DNA of 64,000 nucleotides from Lantana camara (taxonomy: Eukaryota; Streptophyta; Magnoliopsida; Lamiales; Verbenaceae), in the NCBI GenBank assembly GCA_037501455.1, contig CM074863.1, forward strand, positions 8,118,001 to 8,182,000, read 5' to 3'. The translations under genes were made by a program, and so were the position numbers. Of the stretch, positions 22,311-33,910 are shown one piece after another (the first letter of the stretch is position 1; the number at the start of each line of letters is the position of its first letter). The notes under the pieces are model-generated. The model was not told the DNA's origin, did no database searches, and saw nothing but the letters and a program-made list of their open reading frames with translations.

Positions 22311-25300
22311 TTAAACGTAGTATTTCTTCAAGTGTTGGGCGTTCCATGCCCGTGGCAGTTCTGTTCGCTCTCCATCGGCGTCTTCCTCAGCAATTCTATA
22401 AGCTCCTCTCATCAATACCCTTGTGACCACATATGGTCCATCCCATGCTCGCTCCAGTTTGCCTACTCCTCCAGAGACTTCTGCTCGCTTGAGTACCAAA
22501 TCTCCTGGCTCAAACTCCCGTGGTCGAACTGTCTTATCAAAAACTGCTCTAATTTTCGCCTTATAGCGAGCTTCGTGAAGATGTGCAAGCTCTCTATGTT
22601 CCTCGATGAGATCCAATGAATCCGCTAATAAACGTTCATTCTCCTCAGGATTGTATGTGTCTATCCTGTGCGAGCTACCCATAATATATATTGGTATCAC
22701 TGCTTCGGTTCCGTACACCATGCTAAACGGTGACTCTCCAGTAGCTCGTCGCGGAGATGTCCGATATGCCCACAGGACATGCAGCAGCTCGTCTGCCCAT
22801 CTTCCCCCGTGTCTCTCCAATCTGGCCTTTATTCCCCGTATGATTGTTCGATTTGTCACCTCCACTTGGCCATTTGTCTGTGGATGCGCTACCGAAGCTG
22901 GATTCTGTTGGATCTCCCGTTCCTCACACCATGCCCGAACCTTGTTACCTACAAACTGCGTGCCATTATCAGATATATTAGTATCCGGGGAATGCCAAAA
23001 CGACTGCAAATATTTTTCCATAAGAATTTAATAACATCATTTTCAGTAATTCGAGCCAAAGCTTCCGCCTCGACCCATTTCGTAAAATAGTCGATGGCTA
23101 CGATGATGAACCGCTTCTGGCTTGATGACCTCGGCATGGGTCCAACTAAATCGATACCCCACATTGCGAACGGACACGGTGAACTCATCGTGTGCATGTA
23201 AGCGGGTGGTTGTCGCACTGCAGATCCATGAACTTGACAAGAGTGGCATGATTTCACAAATTCCAAAGCATCTGTTCGCATAGAGGGCCAATAGTACCCT
23301 GCTCTTAAAGCTTTGCTGGCCAAAATCCTTCCTCCCTCATGGCCACCACAGCTTCCTTCGTGAATTTCTCGTATTATGTCCCGACCTTCTCGCTGTGTTA
23401 CACATTTCAACCATAGGTTCGAATATCCCTTCTTATATAATTTCCCGTTCAGCTCTCCATACCGAGCCGCCTGCTTAATCGTCAGCCCCGTGTTTTGCTT
23501 TCCTGCCAAGAAGGCCAAATATGGTGTCCGCCAATCTTCGTCATTTGTGATCTCCATAAGTAATGCCTCCCCCTGATACTCGCGTCTATCCAAGATAGTT
23601 ATCTTCTTAACAAGGCAATCCCCCAAGGAGCTTGCGAGTTTGGCCAGGGCATCCACCTTCTCATTTTGTTCGCGATCTATTCTTTCGAGACAAAAACCTG
23701 ATAGTTGTTCCCTCAATTCATGGACCTGTGCTACATACGCCTTCATACGGTCATCTCTGACCTCGTACTCGCCATTAACCTGATTGACTATCAACTTTGA
23801 GTCCGATAATGCCCGAATTCGGCATGCTCCAGCTCCAATTGCCGCTTTCATACCTGCTATAAGTGCCTCATATTCGGCTTCATTATTTGATGCCGGAAAA
23901 TTAATTTTCATTGCGAATTCCATGTCGTCGTCGTCCGGTGGTTGCAGTACTATTCCTGCCCCGCTGCCACCAGGACCTGATGATCCATCAACCCATAACT
24001 TCCACCAGTTAACTTTCTCTGCTCGATCTGTGAATTCGATCACAAAGTCGGCCAATGCTTGTCCCTTGATAGCTCTTCTTGGTTCATATGTAACATCATA
24101 CTCGCTCAGCTCGATTACCCACTTAACAAGACGACCTGAATACTCTGCCCGAGTCAAGACCTGTTTCAGCTGAATGTCGGTACGGACTATAATGGTGTGT
24201 GATAAGAAATAAGGTCGCAGACGGCGAGCTGTGACTACGACTGCGAGTGCCCCTTTTTCAAGCTCGGTGTATCTAGCTTCTGTATCTGTTAGAACCTTGC
24301 TGACGTAATATACCGGCTTCTGCTCGCCACCAACCTCCGTAATGAGAACTGAACTAACTGCCCCTTTGTCGACAACCAGGTATAATATCAGAGGTTCAGT
24401 CTCTACTGGTTTCGACAAGAGGGGCAACTGTGTGAGGCGTTCTTTGAGTTCCTGAAAAGCTTTCTCGGCCTCATTACTCCATTCAAATCTTTTTTTCTTA
24501 AGTATTTTAAAGAATGGTCGCCCTCGTTCTGCTGATTTGGCCACAAATCTACCAATGGCTGCTAGTCTTCCTGCTAGCCTTTGGACTTCCTGTATGGTTC
24601 GTGGTGCTCGCATGTGAGTGATGGCCTCTATCTTTTCCGGATTTGCCTCAATACCGCGCTCTGTTACTAGGTATCCTAAAAATTTTCCCCCTTGCCCACC
24701 AAATACGCATTTTGAAGGGTTAAGCTTCAGTTTATGTTGTCGCAGTGTCCGGAATGTTTCTTCTAAATCCCTGACATGCTCGTGTTTAAATTTACTTTTT
24801 ACTAGCATGTCGTCAACATAAATCTCCATGTTTCTTCCAATCTGGGATTTGAAAATCTTGTCCACCATTCGTTGGTACGTAGCACCTGCATTCTTCAAAC
24901 CGAATGACATAACAATATAACAGTATGTACCAGAGGAGGTTATGAAACTTACGTTGTTCCAATCTTCTCGAGCTAATGGTATTTGGTGGTACCCTTGAGA
25001 TGCATCCATCATGCTTAACAGCTCGCAACCTGCTGTTGAATCCACGAGCTGATCAATCCTTGGCAATGGGTAAAAATCTTTCGGACATGCTTTATTCAAA
25101 TCTCTGAAATCGATGCATGCGCGCCACTTGCCCCCAGGTTTAGGTACAAGCACCACATTGGATAACCATTCCGGGAACTGGATTTCTCTGATATGTCCTG
25201 CTTGGAGTAATTTTGCAATCTCAGCTTGGATAATTGCATCCTTCTCAGGCCCGAAATGCCGCTTCTTCTGCTTCACTGGTCGTACCCCTTGTTTGACATT

Positions 25301-27664
25301 CAAACGATGCTCAGCAATGCTCCTATCCAGTCCTACCAAATCATGCGTACTGAAGGCGAACACATCCACATTTGCTCGTAGCATTGCTGCCAATGTTTCC
25401 CGCATCTCCTCAGGGAGCTGCCCGCCGATCCTGGTCGTCTTGGTTGGATCCCCTGGTACCAACTCAATGGTCATCAGTTCACCTTCTGGTTCCATAGTCT
25501 TCGCGTCTTCTACCCGTCGTTTCATTCCACTAAGCTCGCCACCCGAGCTCAAATTAATGGGCTCGTATTTCCGCTTCTCCTTTCTAATTGCCTCTACGTA
25601 GCACCTCCGTGCTGCGACTTGATCACCCCGTACTTCTCCGACCTCATTCCCGACAGGGTATTTTAATTTCAGATGGTAAGGTGAAGCGATGGCCTCGAAT
25701 AACGTCAAAGCCGGTCTCCCTAATATCGCATTGTACGAGGAAGGCGCATCGACCACCATGAATTTGACTTGTCTTGTTTTCACATGATCCCCTCTTCCTA
25801 GAGCCATTGACAATGTGATTTGTCCGATAGGTTCCACCATTTCACCTCCGAAACCATATAAAGCTGTGTTGACCGCCCCCAACTGCACTGTTCCAATATC
25901 CATTTGCTGAAAAGCATTTAGGAATAACACGTCCACCGAGCTACCTCCATCTACCAAAACTCTTGATACCTGGTGATGTGCAATTATTGCCGTGATAACG
26001 AGTGCATCATTATGGGGCTGTTGTACTCCTATCAAGTCTTCTGGACCAAAACGAATCTGCGGAGTGTTGTCTAGGTGCACCGATAGCATTTCCTCCTTAT
26101 TCGTTATCCGGGCATATGCTTTCTTGGCTCGTTGCGAGTCTCCATCAGTAGGTCCTCCAACAATCATCTGAATTACCCCTCGAACCTGAGGCTCCTCTTG
26201 TTGCTCGTTCATCTCTGCTCGTCTTCTTCCATCTGTCTGTATATCCTTATTTCCTTCGGACTCAATCTTTTCCTCTACCAGTTCTGGTATTTTTCCTTCC
26301 CGCACCAGCCTCTCGATTTCGTCCTTCAGATGTCCACAGCGATCTGTTTGGTGCCCGTATTCATTATGATATTCACAGAAAGTGTCTGACGGAGGCCGCT
26401 TTGGTGTTGGTGCTCGGGTCCGCGGCCAACGGAACCCCTCCAATTGTTTGATCGTTGTTAAGATAACATGTGGTGTTTTCTTTAAACTCGCGTATGAGTC
26501 ATACTTTGCGAACTTGCGATTTCCTACTCCGCCTCTCTTGTTCAATTCTCTTGGTTGGAATGTCTCCTGAATTCCTCTCTTCCTGCTAACCTCTCCAATA
26601 GCTGTCTTTTTTGCGGCCAACGCCTCTTCTAAGTTTATGTATCTCCCAGCTCGCCTCAGTAGGTCGTCAAAATCCGTCACCGGATCTAGTGCTAATGATT
26701 GAAAGAACTCACCGCCTTGTAAGCCTTGAGTGAAAGCACTCGCCTTGACTTCCTGTGACACAAAAGGTACATCCAAGGCTTCTCTGTTAAATCTCTGTAC
26801 TTAAGTATGAAGTGGTTCTCCGACCCCTTGTTTTATTGTGAACAAACTAATCGCGTTCCTTTTATAGTGAAGGGAGCTAGCAAACTGGTTCGTGAATAAT
26901 CTGCAGAAATCCTCGAAACCACTTATTACGTTCGGAGGTAACAATGAAAACCATCTGCGAGCCGGCCCTTTGAGTGTTGTTACGAACACTCGACACTTGA
27001 TCCTGTCCGACAGCTTATGTAACATTGCTACATGCTCGAATTCGCTTATATGCTCCGTAGGGTCTCCCGTTCCATCATAATCCGCCACCTGCACCGATCT
27101 AAAGTTATACGGGAGGTCTTCTTCTAAGACTTCTTCTGTGAATGCACTTCCTTTTTTCTTCTCCGGGATTGGGCCTTGCAAATTCTTCCTCATCTCCTCT
27201 ATCATTTTTCCCATATCCTGCATCTGTTCTTCCCAGTTATTAGCCCCTCCATTAACTGGGCCTCTGTTTCTTGATGTCGTCTGGATTGTTGTTTGATCGT
27301 CCTCCTCGTAGTAATCCTTGTCTTCAGAGCTGTCCTCCAGATCAATATGAGGTACCTCTGTTCGCTTTCCCTTGGCCGCGGTGTCGGCCTCATCTCCTAC
27401 CGTTCTCCGCTGGCTCCTAGTATGGCTAGCTCCTGCCCGAGCTTCTCGCTTTTCAACGATCATCTCCACCAGGGCCCGGAGCTGATCCATCGTCATGTTA
27501 ACAGGCAGTACGGCTGGTGTCTGACTTTCCTCCCCCTGAACGTTTTTTTGTTTCATGCTCTTCGGGGTGTCATAATCGACCTTTCCACTACCACCATCTC
27601 CGCGATTGTTCGCCATTATTTGATCAATCTGGTCCAATACTTGGTTGATATGTTCCCTCGTCAT
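22311..27664 (-). pseudogene. Gypsy gag-pol polyprotein, broken by one stop and one frameshift
   Basis: It reads from 27664 down to 22311. Gag has the retrotransposon capsid core (FVTTLKGPARRWFSLLPP). It is interrupted by an in-frame TAA at 26801-26803 and then continues in the same frame. Next come a CCHC-like knuckle (CEYHNEYGHQTDRCGH), an aspartic protease with DGGSS at the active site, RT with YVDD, a first RNase H, a second archaeal-type RNase H (VDGSSGPGGSGAG), and an integrase zinc finger and core. In the integrase core a 2 bp TA-type slip near 22973-22978 shifts the frame; the remainder runs 23021-22311. The breaks make this copy non-autonomous unless they are suppressed or are sequencing errors. 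Confidence 0.93.
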
Positions 27665-27731
27665 CTTTCTGCAAAGAAGAAAATAAAATTCGACCAGTAC
27701 TAAAAAAAAAAGGAACGAAGAAGTTTTTCGT

Positions 27732-27749
27732 TCCCACAGACGGCGCCAA
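27732..27749 (-). promoter_or_regulatory. Primer-binding site of the Gypsy element
   Basis: Immediately inside the 5' LTR the sense strand reads TTGGCGCCGTCTGTGGGA. This is the usual position and sequence type for the tRNA primer site of Tat-group elements. The exact tRNA is not assigned here. Confidence 0.75.
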
Positions 27750-28196
27750 TGATGAGTACTCGCCGAATCTATCTACCTCTCTCTATTTTTCTCTCGTATC
27801 CCCTGTTCTGGCGACTAAACTTCTCCTTATATAGACCCGGAGTCCCATTAGGGTTTACTACGTTTCCGATTCCGTATTGGATTCTATCTTATCGTTTCGT
27901 CTTCCTTCGTCTCTATCCTCAAGACTCCTTCCCTTCTCCATCAAGTCATCCTTACTATCCGTAATCACCTAAGTGTCCTTCCGTAAATAGAGTCCGCGGA
28001 GCGAACGTATCGAGCAAGCTCCCAATACAGCTCGTCATATCCGAACTCATCCATAGAGCAGCACTTGCTGTTTATACGACTCTAACAGAGCGAGCTCACA
28101 CAGCGAGCTCCTCCCTCAGCTCGTCATCAATTAGTTGCTTATCGTTCTAACTTCTCTATGGCTGGCCATGTGTCCTAGTTGGGTAGGGTCCCATCA
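27750..28196 (-). repeat. Gypsy 5' LTR (right copy)
   Basis: 447 bp, same ends as the left copy. A TATA-like TATATAAG on the minus strand at 27826-27833 is suitably placed for the element promoter. Confidence 0.93.
27826..27833 (-). promoter_or_regulatory. TATA box candidate of the Gypsy LTR
   Basis: TATATAAG on the minus strand, inside the 5' LTR and about 75 bp before its 3' end. Confidence 0.5.
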
Positions 28197-28201
28197 ATTT
28201 T

Positions 28202-29402
28202 AGTACTATATACTAATAATTTAATTAGATATATAATTACGGTTGGGAAAAAAAGTTTTAAAACTCCAGACGGTAATAAAAACATATTACTTTATATTCA
28301 AAATTGTGGAAGAAATTTCGACACTTATTGAAAAAGACAAAAGAAATATATAGGAGACTTTTCAGAATGTTGAAGGAAGGCAGGCAGGCACCTGAAGAGA
28401 AGGAGAAGAAGAAGAAGAAGAAGAAGAAGAAGAAGAAGAAGAAGAGGCTAACTTTAACTTCACTTTTAAATGTCAAATATAATATTATGAATTATAATAA
28501 TGCAAAAGTGAAGAAGGAAAAGAATGAGATTCTTTCTTCCATTAACATTTAACAGATGAAAATTCAAATGTCAACGCCCTCCTTTTCGCCCACTCCAATT
28601 ACCCTTTTCTTTCAAAAGTGGGATATTCCAAAACTGGCCTTGATCAATGATCATGCTTGCTTTCCTGTGGGTAACGCCACTCCACTATAATTATTGTCTT
28701 GTGTGTGCGCGCATGCATATGCACACTACTCAAATATACATTATCATTTGAGTGATTGCGTTCTCTTCTGCCTCCACCATAATACTCCATCTCCAATTAA
28801 ATTATGTTATTGGATATAATCATCATATGTATAAAGAAATTCTGTAATTTCAAATTAACTTGCACTAAGAATCTCTTCATCATGGCAACTTCTTGCTTCC
28901 ATAGGACAAAAATATGACTTAGTTTTTATCAAACCAGAATTATATATAGGCTTTTAACTTTTAATGGGAGATAACCTCGGCTCATTAGAATGAGACTTTT
29001 AAGCTTTGAGTAATTTTAATTTAAATTTGATTCGATCAAATTAGTATAATGGATGAGTTTCGTATCCCCCTTTCTTCTCCACTATTATATATTTTATAGT
29101 TTTTGAATCATAAAGAAGAGAAGCGAAAGGGCCGAATTGGATGCGCACGATAAGCACAAGACAAAAAGAAAAGCAGAAAAGTCTTCTTTCTCTCAACGCA
29201 CTCCACGTCATCATCACCTCATTCTTACACACAGTACACACACTACCACTCTGCATATGAATGTGTTTGACTTTCAGCTAAAGTGATATTCTGATAGTGA
29301 TTTGCATTCTCTCTCTCTCTCTCTCACAACTCACAAGTCGCAACAAATTCTTCCATCTCTCTCAGACTCGACTCAATTTCAAGGAAGAGGAGCACAATTT
29401 CC
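28202..29402. other. Intergenic region and promoter of the Nudix gene
   Basis: AT-rich spacer with a (GAA)n tract and, just before the next gene, a CT repeat (29308-29325) in the probable 5' UTR. No other feature is seen. Confidence 0.4.
28403..28446. repeat. (GAA)n microsatellite
   Basis: About 14 GAA/AAG units. The lysine-rich open frame across it is an artefact of the repeat. Confidence 0.9.
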
Positions 29403-32125
29403 ATGGAGGGTTTGCCCCCAGGTTACCGCCCTAACGTTGGAGTCTGCCTCATCAATGATGATAACATGGTAACTGCCGCAGATATAATTTTTTTCTATGT
29501 TCAATATGGGGAAAAATTATGAGCTCTTGATTTTGTTTTGCGCGCTTATTGCTTCAGTTAGAGATGAGCTGTGTGTGTGTGAATTTTTTTTCTTTAATCT
29601 GCTGCTTTTTAGGGAGTATTTTCGATTTATTGGTTGTTTTGTATCTTCAAAATGCAATCTTTTTTTTCTGGGTTCAGTTTGATTAAGAATAATGAGGGCA
29701 TGGCTAGATTTCGTTCAAATATCTTTGGTCGTTTAGAATTTGAAGCTCTAATTTACATGAAGGTTTCTGTTTTTGCCTTTTAATATAATGGGAACTCGAT
29801 CTTTTATGCTTCTTTTGACAATAATTGATTAAGTTATATGTTTCTTCTGTTCTTGTTTGTTAATCTTATAATTTGTAAAATTTCCTCAAGCTTTTGATGT
29901 TCTTTCTCTCTGTAAGTTTCTAGTGTGTGAGTTGGATGAGTGTTCAAATTTGAAGTAATAATGCTGTGAGTTTTTTATTTTTCTTAAATAAGAAATTTGT
30001 AATTGGATGGGCAAGAAGGTTGATTAACTTTATGCCTTTTGCTTTCAGGTATTTGTGGCTTCTAGATTGAATGTTCCTGGAGCATGGCAGATGCCTCAGG
30101 TAAATCCTACAATTAGTTTATAAGACGGTATGATTAATTATTTTCTTTAATATTTACGGTAACTTAATTTGAGGAAGCATTTTTCCTAAGGAGATTATCA
30201 TTTTGAATGCTCAAACTTCTAACAGAAGAACCATTTCCAATTTTTGCTGTTACTTGAAACTTATTGTTCTTTTTAAGTATTTTATGCTTCTTTGCGTCGT
30301 CGAAGTCTAGATCGGGTGAAACATGGAACTTTAAATGTGGCCAGGAGATAATCTTTCTAACCTAGTCTCCTTTTAGCAGGTAAATATGTGATTTAATGAC
30401 TAAGTTCTGTTTTAAACCATTTTTAATAGGGGGGAATCGAAGAAGGCGAGGACCCAAGATCTGCAGCAATCAGAGAATTGAAGGAGGAAACTGGAGTTGT
30501 GTCTGCTGAAATTATCGATGAGGTCTGTATCAAATGATTTTTCTTGTGCTCTTGCATCAGGGCCATCAAAATCCGATCATTTTCTATTATTTTTCTTTTA
30601 TGTTTATTCTTTTTAACAAGTGCTGTAAATTTTCAGGTTCCCCAATGGTTGACGTACGACTTTCCCCCTGCTGTGAAGGCAAAAGTGAACCGTGTTTGGC
30701 GAGGAGAGTGGCATGGACAGGCACAGAAGTGGTTAGTTTATGACTCAATCATGATTGCCATTCTTCAGTATATGTTAATGAAACTATAATATGAATCACA
30801 TATGCTTGCCTGCATTGATTTTTCAGATGAAACGGGTAAAAGGACATGCAGACGTGCATATCTGTACTTGTTGTTGAAATAAGATGCGTGCATGCTTTTT
30901 TGTCTTGTGTATCCTATTCTCCTCCTTTCTTCCTCTTGAAGTTTCTATATGTGGCTTAAATGTCTTTTTTTGGCATTTAGTTTGATATATTCCGCAAATC
31001 CATCAAGTAGTTGGATTTCAGAAACCGACAAAAAAATTTGTTCGCTATAAATTTTATTTGGCCCGTGCTTACGGGAAATTAAGGGCCACTTGTTAGACTA
31101 TTTCCTCTCCACGTATGCAACATGACGTGGTCTAACATGTGCTAATTGATCTGATAATAGCCATAAAAAGAAGTTAGGTCTGATAGTGTTGTGCCAGTAA
31201 CTTCCTTATGTGCTGGATTATGTGAAGTGGAACTCAAGCACCTAATATTCTGAACATTTATAAATTTCATTATCATTTTTGTGACAGAGAGCCTTAAGCA
31301 TACAAAATAAATTTCTAATTCCATGAAGGCAGCCACTCGTCAAATAAACTTGGGGTGCTTTTAGCTGAATATGACAGAAATGGTTATTCTCCAAAATAGA
31401 ATATTAACTTTGTTAACGATGATGTAAGAGAATTTGCTACTAAATCCAATGTGCATATCCTGATGACTGGTTCACTTGTTTCATTGTCATATTGCTCTTA
31501 AAAGTTGTAGGGCTTCACTTTAGTTCTCCTGAATACTAAGCACAATCTTTATATGCTGGTCTTTAGTTGGCCATAAATCTTTTCATTCTGGTTTTTAGTT
31601 CATGTATATGAAATTTATCTAAGGAAAGGATGGTCCACTGCTCGGAAATGAAACATGATCTTTGCAGTATTCTACTTAGATGGTCCCTCCCGCGTAATTA
31701 ATTCTCCAACCACTGGTTATTAATGTTTGTCATATTTTCTTTACATATTTTTCGACTTTTTTAACGAGTGAGGAGGTTATCGTATATTTTACATAAATCC
31801 CACATGGAAACTTCAACAGGTTTCTGATGAGATTGACAGCAGATGAGAGTGAAATCAACATAGCAAATGGTGAAACAGACACAGAATTCTCAGAATGGAA
31901 ATGGGCAACCCCTGAAGACGTAGTTGAGCAGGTATTCTCTCAACATCTCTACCTCACACAATTCTTCAAGTTATTTCGACAAGAAAAGCTAATATTTTGT
32001 TTTGATTTTGACTGTTTGAGCAGGCAGTGGACTACAAGAGGCCTACATACGAGGAAGTGGTGAAAAAGTTCCGGCCTCACCTCAATGCAGGAAAAGCTAC
32101 AAAGTGCTACTCCACAAAATGGTGA
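29403..32125 (+). CDS. NUDT25: Nudix hydrolase, NUDX25-like (dinucleoside polyphosphate hydrolase)
   Basis: Six exons (29403-29468, 30049-30099, 30430-30522, 30637-30731, 31820-31931, 32024-32125) give 172 residues. The Nudix box GX5EX7REUXEEXGU is complete at residues 40-62, with Gly40, Glu46, Arg54, Glu55, Glu58 and Glu59 visible. The start MEGLPPGYRPNVGVCLIN, the block VPQWLTYDFPP and the end of the protein match plant NUDX25. That enzyme is related to bacterial RppH and cleaves Ap4A-type dinucleoside polyphosphates (and in some reports ppGpp) using Mg2+ or Mn2+. No targeting peptide is seen, so cytosolic action is likely. The gene appears intact. Confidence 0.94.
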
Positions 32126-32773
32126 ACTATACACCAAGATTTGCAGCTTTTTCTTTCTTTTCTTATATATCTTTGGTTTGTCTTGCACTAGTGGTTTATA
32201 ATGGCAGCAACAGTTTGAACTCGATGTAAATGTATATGGGGGCTAAACTTTCAGATTAGGTGGTTTTTTTCCTAATAAAATGGTTCTTTAATATTATAGT
32301 GCTTTTGTCTTTGTCAATTTTCTTTGTTATTGAGTGACCCATTTCAACTCAACTGGCTCGAGTAGTAGACACTGAAGTTTTATTGGGTTGAGATTTATGT
32401 GATCTGGTGTTTGATATTTGCTTGTGTCGATTGCCAGAAAGATGAGGGAAACTATAGTTGGTACTTGGTGATGATGTTTATGTGCTTGTCTTGTTTGTTC
32501 AAACTTGCACTCTGCTGCTGCTGCTGCTGCTGGTCTTGGTGGGTATTAGAACAAAGCGTGAAGTCATATATGAAATAAATCTGGAAAAAGAGAGAAAATT
32601 TATGTGAAAAGTAGCTTAATTTATTATAATCTACAACGACAATTTGTTTTAGAAAAAAAAAAAGAAGTTTAAGAGCCTTCTATATTAAACGAAAAGAATT
32701 GAATTTACTATTATAATAAGAAAAACGGGAAATTCCCGAAAAATCCCCATATGCGAACTCAAATTCCTCTTTA
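32126..32773. other. 3' flank of the Nudix gene with a (CTG)7 repeat
   Basis: 3' UTR and spacer. Seven CTG units lie at 32512-32532. No other feature is seen before the MITE's target duplication. Confidence 0.5.
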
Positions 32774-32781
32774 CTCCCCAC

Positions 32782-33286
32782 CAATGTTGCACGGACACGG
32801 ACACGGCGATACGGACACGACACGATACGGACACGGCGACACGGATTTTTTAAAAGTTTTAGGACACGACACGGCTCCGACACGGTTATATTTTATATAA
32901 ATAAATATATTTTATATATAAATTAAAATATTTTATATAAAAATAAAAATAGTTTATAAGTATAATCTAGATAAAATAAAAATATTTTTAAAAAATATGT
33001 ACAATTAAAAACTAGAATAAGTTTGTTATTTTAGTTTTCACCCCAAAAAATTCTAAAAATATTAAAAAATGCATAAAAAACTTTATTTAATTAGAAAATT
33101 TGCCCCGCCGTGTCCGAGCCGTGTCGGACACTTCACCCCGCCGTGTCCGACACCGTGTCCTATTTTTTTTTTTTTTTTATTTCGGACACGTTTCAGCCGT
33201 GTCCGACACGTGTCCGAGCCGTGTCCGTGTCCGACACGTGTCGGACACTGCACGGACACTTTTTTTGCCGTGTCCGTGCTTTCTAG
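32782..33286. mobile_element. hAT-like MITE rich in GTGTCCG repeats
   Basis: A 505 bp element flanked by an exact 8 bp duplication CTCCCCAC (32774-32781 and 33287-33294). Its ends contain GCACGGACACGG and the inverse CCGTGTCCGTGC. Many CGGACACG / CGTGTCCG copies fill both arms around an AT-rich core. It has no coding capacity. The 8 bp duplication supports hAT membership. Confidence 0.8.
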
Positions 33287-33294
33287 CTCCCCAC

Positions 33295-33910
33295 TTTCAA
33301 AAAAGATTCTCTGAACTCCCACATGAAAATCAAAGTTCCTCTTTACTTCCCGTTTTTTTGGAAGGTTGTATAAAAATTCAAGAATCGCGTACCCTTAAAG
33401 GGGATTTGACCTGTTATCTAGGGAACAAATGAGAATTTTTTTAAAAAGAGTTAAAGAGAATTTTTTCAATTTTTAGATATTATTCATAGAAAACCCTAGC
33501 AAAAATATCCGGTCAAATATAGATTATCGACTTTAATGCATGAATATGGTCCGGACCCAGGGTAAAATAGGATTATGAGGACACAAACAAATTACAAAAT
33601 GTGTGGGAAACGTTGATTAAAAATGAATAATGACTTGGAACTTTAAAGTATTTTCTATTAATTTCCACTTACCGGACTGTGATAAAAGTTCCCACAAAGT
33701 GCATATATGGTTTAACCAGGCTCCTTTAAATAAATAAAAATGAATAGTAATATATTAGAGGAAAAAAAAATTGTACAAAAAAAAAGAGAAAATTCTAAAT
33801 TTGAAGTCGGTGTAATACAGTAATAGCCATATTGCGCTGTCATTTTCACTCCATAAAGAAACTGGTACTGGTGTATGTACTGTCAACTCAAATTCTGAAA
33901 TTCCACAGAA
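33295..33910. other. Intergenic region and promoter of the H15-domain gene
   Basis: AT-rich spacer. No strong core promoter motif stands out. Confidence 0.35.

Larger units (their letters stand above)
17315..28196 (-). mobile_element. Tat-lineage Ty3/Gypsy LTR retrotransposon with an antisense gene
   Basis: A 10,882 bp element bounded by 447 bp LTRs that start TGATGAG and end CCCATCA, with an exact 5 bp duplication ATTTT (17310-17314, 28197-28201). The coding strand is minus, so the 5' LTR is the right one. A primer-binding-site-like TGGCGCC follows it and a purine tract precedes the left LTR. Internal order in the sense direction: gag, protease, RT, two RNase H domains, integrase, then an antisense spliced gene. 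The second archaeal-type RNase H and the antisense ORF are marks of the Tat (Retand-like) group. About five differences between the LTRs suggest a fairly young insertion. Confidence 0.93.

Noticed and set aside
22332..25601. Many plus-strand open frames opposite gag-pol
   Set aside because: Shadows of the minus-strand polyprotein; no independent domains.
28304..28552. Lysine-rich open frame
   Set aside because: It is the translation of the (GAA)n microsatellite.
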